Part shown: piece after piece, positions 33,792-43,691 of the stretch
Position numbering within the stretch: the first letter of the stretch is position 1
Layout: every line of letters starts with the position of its first letter
The notes under the pieces: generated by a model
Seen by the model: only the letters and a program-made list of their open reading frames with translations
Told to the model about the DNA's origin: nothing
Database searches by the model: none
Assembly: GCF_900108855.1 (NCBI RefSeq)
Contig: NZ_FNXY01000002.1
Location: 734,967 to 798,966, forward strand
Length of the DNA stretch: 64,000 bases
DNA from: Dyadobacter koreensis
GTDB taxonomy: Bacteria > Bacteroidota > Bacteroidia > Cytophagales > Spirosomataceae
Direction of reading: 5' to 3'
Position numbers and translations under genes: made by a program

Positions 33792-34416
33792 AATCTTTCA
33801 GATAGTCCAGAATGGTGACAGGCTTTTGGACGAGAATAGTGTCGATGCCCAGTTTTGCAGCGGCTGCGATATTGTCTGCATTATCATCAAGGAATAATGT
33901 TTCTTCCGCAACGAGGCCAGATTCTTTCAAAACCTGCAAATAAATGGCGGGATCCGGTTTCATTAGCCCCATCTCGTAAGAAAGATAAACTTTTTCGAAC
34001 AGGTCATCCAGTTTTTCAACGCCAGAAGCGGCATGCAGAATCTTGTTAACTTGTTTGATATGGATCGAACTTGTATTGCTTAGTAAAAACAGCCTGTAAT
34101 TTTTACCCAGTTCTTTAATCAGTTCAATGCGCGCAGGCGGAATGTCCAGTAACAAACTATTCCAGGCCGTATCAATAATTTCTTCTGACCAATCGGGGAA
34201 TTCAAGCAACTCTCTGATCATATTTCTAAACGCGTCCTCGTCCACAAGTCCTGTCTCGAACAGGCGGAAAAGTTCTTTTTCTTTAAAGAGCGTCAGGATT
34301 TCATGCTGCTCGCGTCCGCTTAATTTCCCAAAAGAACTTGAAGCGAGCGGGACATCAATGTTCAGAATGACATCACCCAGATCAAAAATTATGTTTTTTA
34401 TACGGCTATTCTTCAT
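33781..34416 (-). CDS. HAD family phosphatase (YihX-like)
   Basis: The 211-residue protein has HAD motif I as IIFDLGDVILNIDV (about residues 9-22, nucleophile Asp), motif II in FLLSNTS, the motif III Lys in GLMKPDPAIYLQ and motif IV in LFLDDNADNIAAA. A helical cap domain sits between motifs I and II. It resembles YihX/epoxide-hydrolase-like HADs that dephosphorylate sugar phosphates. Spacing (18 bases after AccA, overlap with the protease) shows it is part of the operon. Confidence 0.87.
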   Translation of the reverse strand: MKNSRIKNIIFDLGDVILNIDVPLASSSFGKLSGREQHEILTLFKEKELFRLFETGLVDEDAFRNMIRELLEFPDWSEEIIDTAWNSLLLDIPPARIELIKELGKNYRLFLLSNTSSIHIKQVNKILHAASGVEKLDDLFEKVYLSYEMGLMKPDPAIYLQVLKESGLVAEETLFLDDNADNIAAAAKLGIDTILVQKPVTILDYLKDYVA

Positions 34417-34434
34417 GACGGCATTTAGACTTGA

Positions 34435-35388
34435 TTATTCAACAACAACCCCCATCGCACAGAATTTATCAATTCGTTGATCAATTCTCTTTTGCGGCGA
34501 CATAGAAGATATTTCTTTGAAATTACTCAGAATGGTTTTTTTCAATTCAGCGGCCATCCACGCGTGATCAAGATGAGCGCCTCCAAGTGGTTCCGGAACA
34601 ATACCGTCGATCAGCTTATTGTTTTTCATATCTCTGGCCGTGATTTTCATCGCTTCCGCTGCCTGTTCTTTAAAATCCCAGCTGCGCCACAGGATCGTCG
34701 AACAGTTTTCGGGAGAAATTACAGAATACCACGTATTTTCCAGCATGAGTACGCGGTCGCCGATGGCAATACCAATCGCTCCGCCAGACGCACCTTCTCC
34801 GATAATGATACAAATAACAGGCACTTTCAAAAGGAACATTTCTTTGATGTTACGTGCGATTGCTTCACCCTGCCCGCGTTCTTCCGCCTCCATACCTGGA
34901 AATGCACCGGGAGTATCAACCAAAGTAACGATAGGAACGTTAAATTTTTCAGCTAGTTTCATCAAACGCAATGCTTTGCGGTAACCTTCCGGATTTGGCA
35001 TACCAAAGTTCCGGTGCTGACGCTGCTTTGTATTACGCCCTTTTTGCTGGCCAATGATCATGAAAGTTTGCCCGTTAATATTAGCAAGCCCGCCAATCAT
35101 TGCAGGATCATCACGAACCTGACGATCACCATGAAGTTCGATAAATTCATCGCAGATTAACTGGATATAATCCAGCGTATAAGGACGGTCCGGGTGACGT
35201 GAAAGCTGGACGCGCTGCCAGCTTGTCAACTTTCCGAAAATATCCTTACGGAGCTCAGTAATATTATTTTCCAACAAGGAAATAGCGCTGGAAACATCAA
35301 CATTATTTTGTTGTGCTAACGCTTTCATCTCTTCGAGCTTACGTTCTAGCTCGGCCATTGGTTTTTCAAAATCAAGGTATGTTCTCAT
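34435..35388 (-). CDS. accA: Acetyl-CoA carboxylase carboxyltransferase subunit alpha
   Basis: The 317-residue protein matches AccA along its length: an N-terminal helical part ([18 protein letters not shown]), [20 protein letters not shown], the CoA-binding crotonase core with [20 protein letters not shown], and [20 protein letters not shown]. With AccD it transfers the carboxyl group from carboxybiotin to acetyl-CoA in the first committed step of fatty acid synthesis. accD and accBC are not in this window. It follows the MBL nuclease by 27 bases in one operon. Confidence 0.95.
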   Translation of the reverse strand: MRTYLDFEKPMAELERKLEEMKALAQQNNVDVSSAISLLENNITELRKDIFGKLTSWQRVQLSRHPDRPYTLDYIQLICDEFIELHGDRQVRDDPAMIGGLANINGQTFMIIGQQKGRNTKQRQHRNFGMPNPEGYRKALRLMKLAEKFNVPIVTLVDTPGAFPGMEAEERGQGEAIARNIKEMFLLKVPVICIIIGEGASGGAIGIAIGDRVLMLENTWYSVISPENCSTILWRSWDFKEQAAEAMKITARDMKNNKLIDGIVPEPLGGAHLDHAWMAAELKKTILSNFKEISSMSPQKRIDQRIDKFCAMGVVVE

Positions 35389-35415
35389 GTTATATTTCTT
35401 CTTTGTGGCCGGGTC

Positions 35416-36840
35416 TTAAAGTTCATAGGAGTGTCCCCGCAACGGTATTTCGACCGTTTTATAGCCAAATTCATTAATTTTACCCTGGAAATCAGTCATG
35501 CTTTGATGTTCGCCATGAACTAAGAAAACAGTCTTTAACTTTTCCGGATCCTGCATTTTCACAAATCGGATCAAGTCATTCTGGTCTCCGTGGCCGCTAA
35601 ATACGTCAATTTTTTCAATATTAGCCAAGACGGGCAGCTTGTTTCCACGAATAGAAATGCTGTCTTGCCCATTTAAAAGCCTCCATCCCAACGTTCCTTC
35701 CGATGCATATCCGATCATCAAAATGGTTGCATAGGGGTTCCCGATGTTAGCTTCCACGTGTTGTTCAACTCTTCCTCCCTGAACCATTCCGGAGGATGAA
35801 ATAATAATGCAGGGTTCGTTATAATTGGAAACGGCCCGGCTGGCATCCGAGCTTTCCAGATAAATCAGATTTTCGAAATCGAACAGGATATCGTTATCTG
35901 CATGGAAATTCCTGGCCTCTTTATTTAGCAGTCTGACATACCGCTGATAAACTTTCGTGCTACTGTGCGCCAAAGGACTATCCGAAAACACTTTCAAATT
36001 AGGAAAAGCGTGATCGGCGTAAATTTTATTTAAAGTAAAAAGTAAAGCCTGAGTCCGGCCAACACTGAAAGATGGAATAATCAACCTGCCAGGAATATCG
36101 ATACATGTTCGTTTGATCACATCAGCAAGAGCCTCCGCGGGAGAGCTCAAATCTTCATGCAGACGATTTCCATAAGTCGATTCGCAAACCAGATAATCGA
36201 CTTGCGGTACTTCCTGGGGATCAATCAGCAACGGATAATTGCTGCGTCCGATATCTCCGGAAAAACAGATTTTTTTCTTTTCGCCGTTTTCAGTAACCTC
36301 CACAACAATATGTGCCGCGCCCAGTAAATGGCCAGCTGCATAAAAAGTAATCGCTACGTGGTCGGCAATACGGTAACGCTGGCCAAAAGAAACGGGGACA
36401 AAATTATCAAGTGCCTCGATGACGTTTTTTTCTACAAAATAATCGCGCGGAACATCTTTTCTTTTACGACCTCTTTTTTTATTGGAAGAACCATTTTGGG
36501 CATTCAACCTTTTTTGATGCAAATGCGCTGCGTCCTTTAAAAGTAACGAAGTTAGCGCCAGGGTTGGTTCTGTACATACAACTCTGCCTTCAAAACCTTC
36601 TTTGAATAAATTGGGAATGTTTCCGGAATGGTCAATATGTGCATGCGTAAGCAGCACTGTATTTATTAAGCTTGCATCAAAAGGGAAAACACTTTTTTGT
36701 TCGTCATAGCGTGTTCTTCTGTCTTTTTCATCTAAATCAAAGTCCGAGCCGCAGTCAATCAAAATCCGGTAATCGTCTGTTTCAAGCAGAAACATACTAC
36801 CGGTAACTTGCTGGGCGGCTCCCCAAAATGTCAATTTCAT
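35416..36840 (-). CDS. MBL-fold beta-CASP RNA-processing-type hydrolase
   Basis: The 474-residue protein has the metallo-beta-lactamase motif HAHIDHSG (about residues 62-69), further metal ligands in GHLLGAAH and SGDIGR, the beta-CASP region with VCESTYGNR and IPSFSVGRTQALL, and a C-terminal RMMBL domain with FSGHGDQNDL and VHGEHQSM. It belongs to the CPSF/YshI-like exonuclease group; bacterial members cleave RNA. A Lys/Arg insert (SNKKRGRKRKDV) is unusual and may contact RNA. It is the first gene of the operon leading to accA. Confidence 0.88.
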   Translation of the reverse strand: MKLTFWGAAQQVTGSMFLLETDDYRILIDCGSDFDLDEKDRRTRYDEQKSVFPFDASLINTVLLTHAHIDHSGNIPNLFKEGFEGRVVCTEPTLALTSLLLKDAAHLHQKRLNAQNGSSNKKRGRKRKDVPRDYFVEKNVIEALDNFVPVSFGQRYRIADHVAITFYAAGHLLGAAHIVVEVTENGEKKKICFSGDIGRSNYPLLIDPQEVPQVDYLVCESTYGNRLHEDLSSPAEALADVIKRTCIDIPGRLIIPSFSVGRTQALLFTLNKIYADHAFPNLKVFSDSPLAHSSTKVYQRYVRLLNKEARNFHADNDILFDFENLIYLESSDASRAVSNYNEPCIIISSSGMVQGGRVEQHVEANIGNPYATILMIGYASEGTLGWRLLNGQDSISIRGNKLPVLANIEKIDVFSGHGDQNDLIRFVKMQDPEKLKTVFLVHGEHQSMTDFQGKINEFGYKTVEIPLRGHSYEL

Positions 36841-37123
36841 GTTTTATGTAATACTGTGAATATCTATATTGTGATTTCTCCCCAAGTGCGAAAAATCAAT
36901 ATTATTTCGAATCGTAATCTTGTATTAAAAGATCAAGTTAAAGTAAAAATGCGAGTAGTAAAATTATGCCTGTAATAACGGCAATTGTTACGGAATATAA
37001 TCATCTTAACTTAAACATTTAACTGCAAAAGTATCAAAAAAGAGGCGTAGAATTGCCGAACTCTGTATAGTTTAGCATGAGAATGTTTCATTTTTTTATT
37101 TGACCCAGACCGAAGAAAGATTT

Positions 37124-38596
37124 ATGAAATTAAAATTAACCCTTTTCTGTATGCTGTTTACGCATTTTTTAAAGGGACAATCGATTGATAGTTTGGCTTT
37201 AACGGTTTTTAGCGATGCCGTATTGGAACTTCAAAACAGTGAATTAATACGAAATGGTACATTGTCTGTCAGCGTAAAATCCACATCAGATAAGAAAACA
37301 ATTTTCGCAATAAATTCAGAAAAGTCACTTCCATCGGCTTCTATATTAAAACTGGTTAGCACGGCAACAATTTTGTCGGTGTTAGGTGGGGATTTTAGGT
37401 ACCAGACTTTTCTGGAACATGATGGATTTTTCAACAAAGATACCTTGGTTGGAAATATCTATATCCGGGGAACGGGCGATCCGTCGCTGGGAAGTGATCG
37501 GTTTAAGGAGCATTTATCAAGTACGCAATTAATATCCCGCTGGACCGCTGCAATTCAAAAGACCGGAATTAAAGTTATCAAGGGAGATGTTATTGCGGAC
37601 GCATCTTATTTTGATTCTAATACTTTGGCCGATAGCTGGGTCTGGGGTGATCTGGGAAATTATTACGGCGCCGGCGTTTCGGGACTTAATTTTAATGACA
37701 ATCAATACCGGATACGATTCAAGCCCGGAGCAGGCGAGGGAGACCCAGCGACATTTCTGGGAATTGAGCCGGCAATTCCCTATCTGACTTTTAATAATTT
37801 AGTTACAACCGGAGAAAGAGGGTCGGGAGACAAAACCATCGTCTATGGAAGTCCGCTTAGCACGAATGTCGTTTTGACAGGCACTGTTCCAAGAGGAGTA
37901 ACGACCTTTTCGGTTAAAGGTTCAATTCCTGATCCTGGCGCCTTTACGGCATATGCATTAAGACAAAATCTTGCTTCTGCTATTAAGATTATTACAGAAA
38001 CGACACTGTTGAAAAGCCCAAAGCCGATGACACCGTTAACTTCGCGAAAGATTTTAGATGAGTATAAATCGCCTCCGTTAAGAGATATCTGTCAGCAAGC
38101 TAATTTTTGGAGTGTTAACCTTTACGCCGATTCATTTTTAAAAAAAGCGGGAAAAACGTTGGAAGGTAAATCAGATTATGATGATGCGGTAAAAGCAGTA
38201 ACGAATTATTGGTGGAACAGAAAGGCAGATGTACGCGGCTTTTTCATAAAAGATGGTAGTGGTTTGTCGCCGTCAGGATCGTTGACTACGAATAATCTTA
38301 CAGATATATTAAGTCTGGCGACCAAGGAAAAATCTTATCCTGACTTTTATAAAAGTATAGCAGTTTTAGGGGTAAACGGGACGGTTCGTAATCTGGGAAA
38401 AGGAACCAAAGCGGCGGGCAATATTAGGGCAAAAAGCGGTTCTATTGGCGGCACACGGGCTTATGCCGGTTACGTCACAACGAAATCAGGAGCGGTGTTA
38501 AGTTTTGCCTTGATTGCCAACAAATATCAACAGGAAAGCAGCCGGCTTGTTTCTGACGAGCTGGTCAGGATCATGACACTGCTTGCGCAATTATAA
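37124..38596 (+). CDS. dacB: D-Ala-D-Ala carboxypeptidase/endopeptidase (PBP4, S13)
   Basis: The start at 37124 (MKLKLTLFCMLFTHFLKGQS) provides a signal peptide. The 490-residue protein has the three penicillin-binding motifs: SxxK in LPSASILKLVS (about residues 70-80), SxN in FWSVNLYADSF, and KSG in RAKSGSIGGTRAY in place of KTG. The length and the insert between the first two motifs match PBP4. It trims or cleaves peptidoglycan cross-links in the periplasm. It is followed closely by a GNAT gene. Confidence 0.9.
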   Translation: MKLKLTLFCMLFTHFLKGQSIDSLALTVFSDAVLELQNSELIRNGTLSVSVKSTSDKKTIFAINSEKSLPSASILKLVSTATILSVLGGDFRYQTFLEHDGFFNKDTLVGNIYIRGTGDPSLGSDRFKEHLSSTQLISRWTAAIQKTGIKVIKGDVIADASYFDSNTLADSWVWGDLGNYYGAGVSGLNFNDNQYRIRFKPGAGEGDPATFLGIEPAIPYLTFNNLVTTGERGSGDKTIVYGSPLSTNVVLTGTVPRGVTTFSVKGSIPDPGAFTAYALRQNLASAIKIITETTLLKSPKPMTPLTSRKILDEYKSPPLRDICQQANFWSVNLYADSFLKKAGKTLEGKSDYDDAVKAVTNYWWNRKADVRGFFIKDGSGLSPSGSLTTNNLTDILSLATKEKSYPDFYKSIAVLGVNGTVRNLGKGTKAAGNIRAKSGSIGGTRAYAGYVTTKSGAVLSFALIANKYQQESSRLVSDELVRIMTLLAQL

Positions 38597-38606
38597 ATTT
38601 AAAAAA

Positions 38607-39017
38607 ATGAGTAGCGAGATTAAAATAGTGTCCGTACAAGATATTCTGCCAATCCGGCATAAAGTGCTTTGGCCTGACAAACCGTTTGAATTTGTAAAAG
38701 TTGAGGGAGATGAGGAAGGAATTCACTTCGGACTTTATGAGGATTCCATACTGGTAACGATCATTTCTTTATTTGCAGAAGGCGAAAGTATAAGATTCAG
38801 GAAATTTGCAACGTTACCGGAATATCAAAACCGAGGCCTTGGCAAAAAGATGATTTTGCATGTAGTTAACTATGCCCAGGAAAATAATTTCAAAAGATTG
38901 TGGTGCGATGCAAGAACGGACGCGTTGAATTTTTATGAAAGGGTAGGTTTTAAAAAGTTTTCTGAGCCTTTCTACAAAGAAGCTATCGAATATTATAAAA
39001 TTGAAAAAATATTGTAA
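38607..39017 (+). CDS. GNAT family N-acetyltransferase
   Basis: The start at 38607 (MSSEIKIVSVQDILPIR) gives 136 residues. The acetyl-CoA site is visible as YQNRGLGKKMILHVVNYAQE (about residues 72-91, Q-x-x-G-x-G type), followed by LNFYERVGFKKFSEPF. The substrate is unknown. It begins ten bases after dacB and may be co-transcribed with it. A strong terminator overlaps its last codon. Confidence 0.87.
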   Translation: MSSEIKIVSVQDILPIRHKVLWPDKPFEFVKVEGDEEGIHFGLYEDSILVTIISLFAEGESIRFRKFATLPEYQNRGLGKKMILHVVNYAQENNFKRLWCDARTDALNFYERVGFKKFSEPFYKEAIEYYKIEKIL

Positions 39018-39053
39018 ATGAGAAAGCGGTTGGTTTTCAGCCGCTTTCTCATT
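39017..39053. terminator. Bidirectional terminator
   Basis: AATGAGAAAGCGG (39017-39029) pairs with CCGCTTTCTCATT (39041-39053), a perfect 13-base-pair stem between the convergent GNAT and hslV genes. Confidence 0.8.
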
Positions 39054-39057
39054 GGTG

Positions 39058-39600
39058 TTATTGAACAACTTTTTCAATAACAAGATTGTGGTTTGTATAG
39101 ATACAAAGATCAGCCGCAACGGTTAACCCTTCGCGGACCATTTCTTCTGCAGACAAGTGCGTAGCATGTTTTTTCAAGGCCTGTGCTGCCGATAAAGCAA
39201 AGTTCCCGCCAGAACCAATTGCTGCAATTCCATTTTCAGGTTCCAACACGTCACCAGTACCGGAAATTACAAGAATCTCATCTTTATTGGCTGTGATCAT
39301 CATTGCTTCTAACTTACGCAAATAACGATCTGTTCTCCAATCTTTTGCAAGTTCTATCGCAGCACGCTTCATGTTGCCGCCATATGCGTTAAGTTTTTCT
39401 TCGAAACGTTCAAGAAGTGTAAAAGCGTCAGCGGTAGATCCTGCAAAACCTACGAGGATTTTGCCACCCATCAATGTCCTGATCTTTTTTACATTGCTTT
39501 TTGCTACTGTATTGCCCATCGTCGCCTGTCCGTCAGCACCCAGTGAAACAGTGCCATTGTGAAGTACGCCAAGGACGGTGGTTGCATGTATTTTTTCCAT
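39058..39600 (-). CDS. hslV: ATP-dependent protease subunit HslV
   Basis: The 180-residue protein reads [20 protein letters not shown], so a six-residue propeptide precedes the catalytic Thr7. [20 protein letters not shown] and [14 protein letters not shown] are HslV signatures. HslV forms a two-ring dodecamer that needs the HslU ATPase for unfolding. No hslU lies in this window, although in many bacteria the two genes are adjacent. The gene ends against a shared terminator. Confidence 0.93.
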   Translation of the reverse strand: MEKIHATTVLGVLHNGTVSLGADGQATMGNTVAKSNVKKIRTLMGGKILVGFAGSTADAFTLLERFEEKLNAYGGNMKRAAIELAKDWRTDRYLRKLEAMMITANKDEILVISGTGDVLEPENGIAAIGSGGNFALSAAQALKKHATHLSAEEMVREGLTVAADLCIYTNHNLVIEKVVQ

Positions 39601-39663
39601 AGTGTAATTGTGGATTCTAAATGATATCTGCCAAACGGGCAGAAATTTAATCTGTCATTAAAA

Positions 39664-39697
39664 CAAAAGTGCCAGGCTATAAAACCTGACACTTTTG
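39664..39697 (-). terminator. Terminator of the coiled-coil gene
   Basis: AAAAGTG (39665-39671) pairs with CACTTTT (39690-39696), with an inner CAGG/CCTG pair. On the minus strand it follows the gene ending at 39737 and is T-rich at the end. Confidence 0.65.
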
Positions 39698-39736
39698 ACA
39701 TTATTGTATTTTATGAACTGAAATCATTTCGAAAAA

Positions 39737-40012
39737 CTAGTTTTTGTTTTTCAGAAAGTTTGAGATGGATTTAAGCTCCTGCCTGGATTTCTCATTTTCA
39801 ATGAGTCTTCTCTTTATTTCAGAATTAGTATCCATTTTTCCAACCGTTCGATCCGTTCTTTGATCTAATTTTTCAGCGACTTCGTCTAATTTTTCAACAA
39901 TTCCGCCTAGCAATCCAGTTATCTTATCTAACCTTTCATCCATTTCATCTAACCTCTTACTTATTTCAGCAATTAGCGGTTCAATCTGATTTAAACGGTC
40001 ACCTGATTTCAT
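39737..40012 (-). CDS. Small coiled-coil protein
   Basis: The 91-residue protein is almost entirely amphipathic helix with heptads of LDEMDERLDKI type (about residues 18-50), then a basic tail. It could oligomerise. There is no known catalytic motif or signal peptide. It starts 27 bases after the pyruvate dehydrogenase E2 stop and ends at a terminator, so it is probably the last gene of that transcript. Its link to the complex is unknown. Confidence 0.5.
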   Translation of the reverse strand: MKSGDRLNQIEPLIAEISKRLDEMDERLDKITGLLGGIVEKLDEVAEKLDQRTDRTVGKMDTNSEIKRRLIENEKSRQELKSISNFLKNKN

Positions 40013-40039
40013 ATTTAGTGTGTGTTTGTAATTATAACA

Positions 40040-41737
40040 TTAAACCAACATGCTCATCGGCTCTTCCAACAGCTTTTTCACAGTGTTCAGGAACTGAGCA
40101 GCAAGTGCTCCGTCAACAACACGGTGATCAGCAGAAAGTGTAACCTTCATAATGTTGGTTGGGTATACAGTTCCATCTTCTTTGAAAGCTGCAACTTTTT
40201 TGATACCACCAATAGCCAGGATGCAAGAATCTGGTGGGTTGATGATCGCTGTAAATTCATCTACACCAAACATACCCAGGTTAGAAATTGAGAATGTGTT
40301 TCCTTCCCAATCCTTTGGCTGCAATTTTTTATCTTTTGCTTTACCGGCAAAATCTTTTACTTCCGAAGAAATCGTAGAAAGATTTTTCTTGTCAGCATCA
40401 CGGATCACAGGAACCAAGAGTCCTTCGTCAACCGCAACGGCAACGCCGATATTTACATAATTGTATTTTCTGATTTTATCTCCTAACCATGCAGAGTTAA
40501 CGGCAGGATGTTGTTTCAATGCAATCGCGCAAGCCTTGATCACGAAGTCATTGAACGAGATTTTAGCAGGGCTAACTTCATTCAATTGCGGACGTAATGC
40601 CATTGCTTTGTCCATCACGATTTCCATGGTAACATAGAAATGCGGTGCAGTGAACAAGCTGTCGCTCAAACGACGTGCAATCGTTTTACGCATTTGAGAA
40701 ACTGGTGTGTCGACAAAATCTCCGTTTGCAGGTGCAGCAGCAGGTTGTGCTTCTGGTTTCGAGGCAGGAGCAGCCGGTTCGGCAGCTTTTGCAGGCGCAG
40801 CTTCTGTTTTCGCAGCCGGTTTGAACTCATCAACATCACGTTTTACGATACGGCCATTGTCGCCGCTTCCTGAAACCTGATCGATATTGATTCCTTTTTC
40901 TTCCGCCAGACGACGTGCAAGGGGAGAAGCCTTAATGCGTTCTCCTGAGTCTGCAACTGATGTCGATTTGTCGGCTTCCGCAGATGCAGCAGCTTCTTCC
41001 GTTTTGGCAGCAGGAGCCGCTTCAGGAGCATCCACTCCGGGTTCTGCTTCTCCGTTTTCACGGGCAAGCAAAGCTTCAACGTTTGATCCTTCTTCACCAA
41101 TAACAGCGATAATTCCGTCAACCGGAACCGCTTCACCTTCTTTGATACCCACATAAAGTAAAGTACCATCTTCATATGCTTCAAGCTCCATCGTAGCTTT
41201 GTCGGTTTCGACTTCCGCCAGAATGTCTCCTGATTTTACTTTATCTCCAACTTTTTTCTGCCATGAAACCAAAGTTCCCTCTTCCATCGTATCGCTCATT
41301 TTTGGCATACGAACCACGGCAGCATTGATTTTTTCAGTAGATTTTGCAGCAGGTGCAGCCGGCGCTTTTTCAGCAGTCGGTGTTGCAGTTTCTACCGCTT
41401 TTTCCGGAGCAGGTTCTTCTTTCGGTGCTTCTGCTTTGCCATTGCTGGCAGCAGCTCCATTTCCACCACCTTCTTCCAGTAATGATTTATAATCTTCACC
41501 TTTTTCACCTACAACAGCCATTATGCCATCAATAGGTACAGCATCGCCTTTTTTAACGCCTATATAAAGAAGAGTACCATCATAATACGATTCAAGATCC
41601 ATAGTAGCTTTGTCGGTCTCGACTTCGGCTATAATTTCACCGGATTTGATTACATCACCAACTTGTTTGTGCCATTCTGCAATAACACCTTCTTCCATGG
41701 TGTCGCTCATCTTGGGCATACGGATTACTTCTGCCAT
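40040..41737 (-). CDS. Pyruvate dehydrogenase complex E2 (dihydrolipoyl acetyltransferase)
   Basis: The 565-residue protein has two lipoyl domains with lipoylated Lys in VETDKATMDLES (about residues 38-49) and VETDKATMELEA, Ala/Pro-rich linkers, a peripheral-subunit-binding domain (KASPLARRLAEEKGINIDQV) and the catalytic domain with SADHRVVDGALAAQFLN at the end, where His and Asp act. It moves acetyl groups from E1 to CoA. E1 and E3 genes are not adjacent. The upstream lepA ends 117 bases before its start. Confidence 0.93.
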   Translation of the reverse strand: MAEVIRMPKMSDTMEEGVIAEWHKQVGDVIKSGEIIAEVETDKATMDLESYYDGTLLYIGVKKGDAVPIDGIMAVVGEKGEDYKSLLEEGGGNGAAASNGKAEAPKEEPAPEKAVETATPTAEKAPAAPAAKSTEKINAAVVRMPKMSDTMEEGTLVSWQKKVGDKVKSGDILAEVETDKATMELEAYEDGTLLYVGIKEGEAVPVDGIIAVIGEEGSNVEALLARENGEAEPGVDAPEAAPAAKTEEAAASAEADKSTSVADSGERIKASPLARRLAEEKGINIDQVSGSGDNGRIVKRDVDEFKPAAKTEAAPAKAAEPAAPASKPEAQPAAAPANGDFVDTPVSQMRKTIARRLSDSLFTAPHFYVTMEIVMDKAMALRPQLNEVSPAKISFNDFVIKACAIALKQHPAVNSAWLGDKIRKYNYVNIGVAVAVDEGLLVPVIRDADKKNLSTISSEVKDFAGKAKDKKLQPKDWEGNTFSISNLGMFGVDEFTAIINPPDSCILAIGGIKKVAAFKEDGTVYPTNIMKVTLSADHRVVDGALAAQFLNTVKKLLEEPMSMLV

Positions 41738-41854
41738 ATCGGTATTTGTCGTATTTTAGTTTCTTGGGTATTACAAATAGATTCGAGTCAAATTTACAAC
41801 AAAAGGCTTACGAAGCACTTTCTTTTGTTATTAAATTATAACGCTGCTTTCGAT

Positions 41855-43642
41855 TTAATTAATCTTTAATACAGCCATAAATGCTTCCTGCGGTATTTCT
41901 ACATTACCAACCTGACGCATACGTTTCTTCCCTTTTTTCTGCTTTTCGAGCAGTTTACGCTTACGGGAAATATCACCCCCATAACATTTTGCCAATACGT
42001 CTTTACGCATCGCTTTCACTGTTTCACGTGCGATAATCTTCTGACCAATAGCGGCCTGGATCGCGATCTCAAACATTTGACGGGGAATCAGTTCACGCAA
42101 TTTCTCGCAAAGTTTTTTACCCCATTCGTACGCTTTCGTTCTGTGAACAATCGCCGACAAAGCATCAACTGGTTCACCGTTAAGCATTACGTCAAGTTTC
42201 ACCATATCGGATTCTTCGTATCCGGCCAGGTCATAATCCAGAGATGCATAACCTTTTGAAATTGTTTTCAGTTTGTCAAAAAAGTCAAAAACAACTTCGG
42301 CAAGTGGTAATCTGAATTGTAATTCTACACGCTCAGCAGTCAGATAAACCTGATTTTTCAACATCCCGCGCTTATCCATACAAAGTGTAAGGATCGGGCC
42401 GATGTAATCAGATTTTGTGATAATCTGTGCGTTGATATATGGTTCTTCAATCCAGTTGATAAGATTCGGTTCCGGCATTTCTGAAGGAGCACTGATATTG
42501 ATCAACTGGTCTTTTGTATTGGTTATCCTAAACTGAACCGAAGGAACCGTTGTAATAACCGTCATATCAAATTCACGCTCCAGACGTTCCTGAACGATTT
42601 CCATGTGCAGCATACCGAGGAACCCGCAACGGAAACCAAAACCAAGTGCCGCAGATGTTTCAGGTTCCCAAACCAAAGCGGCATCGTTCAGCTGAAGTTT
42701 TTCCATTGCATCACGAAGTTCTTCAAATTCGGTGGTGTCAACCGGGTAAATACCGGCAAAAACCATCGGTTTTACTTCCGAGAAACCAACAATGGATTCA
42801 GAGGCCTGACGGTTTAAATGCGTGATCGTGTCACCCACTTTTACCTCTTTGGCCACTTTAATTCCGGAAATCAGGTAACCTACATCACCACATTCAACCA
42901 CCTGTTTTGGTATCTGAACCAAACCGAGTGTTCCAATTTCATCAGCAAAATATTCCTTGCCGGTGTTCATGAATTTTACTTTATCACCTTTTTTGATACT
43001 TCCGTTTTTGATACGGAATATTACTTCAATACCGCGGTATGAGTTAAAAACTGAATCAAAGATCAGTGCCTGCAAAGGAGCTTCCGGATCACCAACCGGT
43101 GCGGGAACTCTCTCAATGATCGCATCCAGGATTTCTCTGATACCAATTCCTTCTTTTCCACTTGCCGGAATTATATCGTCACGGTCGCAACCCAGCAGAT
43201 CAACCATTTCATCCTTGATTTCCTCGGGTCTTGCACCCGGTAAGTCTACTTTATTCAGTACCGGAATGATGGTCAGGTTATGATTTATCGCAAGATATAA
43301 GTTTGATATAGTTTGCGCTTCTGTACCCTGTGAAGCATCAACGAGCAGTAGTGCACCTTCACATGCAGCAATCGAACGGGAGACTTCATAAGAAAAATCG
43401 ACGTGTCCCGGCGTATCAATCAGGTTGAGTGTGAATTCCTCTCCTTTGTAAAGATAAGTCATCTGGATCGCGTGGCTCTTGATTGTGATGCCGCGTTCGC
43501 GTTCCAAATCCATATTGTCAAGGAGCTGAGCCTGCATGTCGCGGTTGGATACCGTTTTGGTAAATTCCAACAGACGATCTGCCAGGGTACTTTTTCCGTG
43601 GTCAATATGGGCAATAATGCAAAAATTACGAATGTTCTTCAT
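41855..43642 (-). CDS. lepA: Elongation factor 4 (LepA)
   Basis: The start at 43642 ([20 protein letters not shown]) gives 595 residues and puts the G1 P-loop AHIDHGKST at residues 11-19. G3 [12 protein letters not shown] and G4 NKVDLPGA are visible. The C-terminal LepA domain ends with the EF4-specific [18 protein letters not shown]. The factor acts on the ribosome as a translational GTPase. It lies 49 bases downstream of the DUF819 gene on the same strand. Confidence 0.96.
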   Translation of the reverse strand: MKNIRNFCIIAHIDHGKSTLADRLLEFTKTVSNRDMQAQLLDNMDLERERGITIKSHAIQMTYLYKGEEFTLNLIDTPGHVDFSYEVSRSIAACEGALLLVDASQGTEAQTISNLYLAINHNLTIIPVLNKVDLPGARPEEIKDEMVDLLGCDRDDIIPASGKEGIGIREILDAIIERVPAPVGDPEAPLQALIFDSVFNSYRGIEVIFRIKNGSIKKGDKVKFMNTGKEYFADEIGTLGLVQIPKQVVECGDVGYLISGIKVAKEVKVGDTITHLNRQASESIVGFSEVKPMVFAGIYPVDTTEFEELRDAMEKLQLNDAALVWEPETSAALGFGFRCGFLGMLHMEIVQERLEREFDMTVITTVPSVQFRITNTKDQLINISAPSEMPEPNLINWIEEPYINAQIITKSDYIGPILTLCMDKRGMLKNQVYLTAERVELQFRLPLAEVVFDFFDKLKTISKGYASLDYDLAGYEESDMVKLDVMLNGEPVDALSAIVHRTKAYEWGKKLCEKLRELIPRQMFEIAIQAAIGQKIIARETVKAMRKDVLAKCYGGDISRKRKLLEKQKKGKKRMRQVGNVEIPQEAFMAVLKIN

Positions 43643-43691
43643 GAAAATAATTATATAGGCCGACAAAATTACATGCCTAAACTTTCAAATC

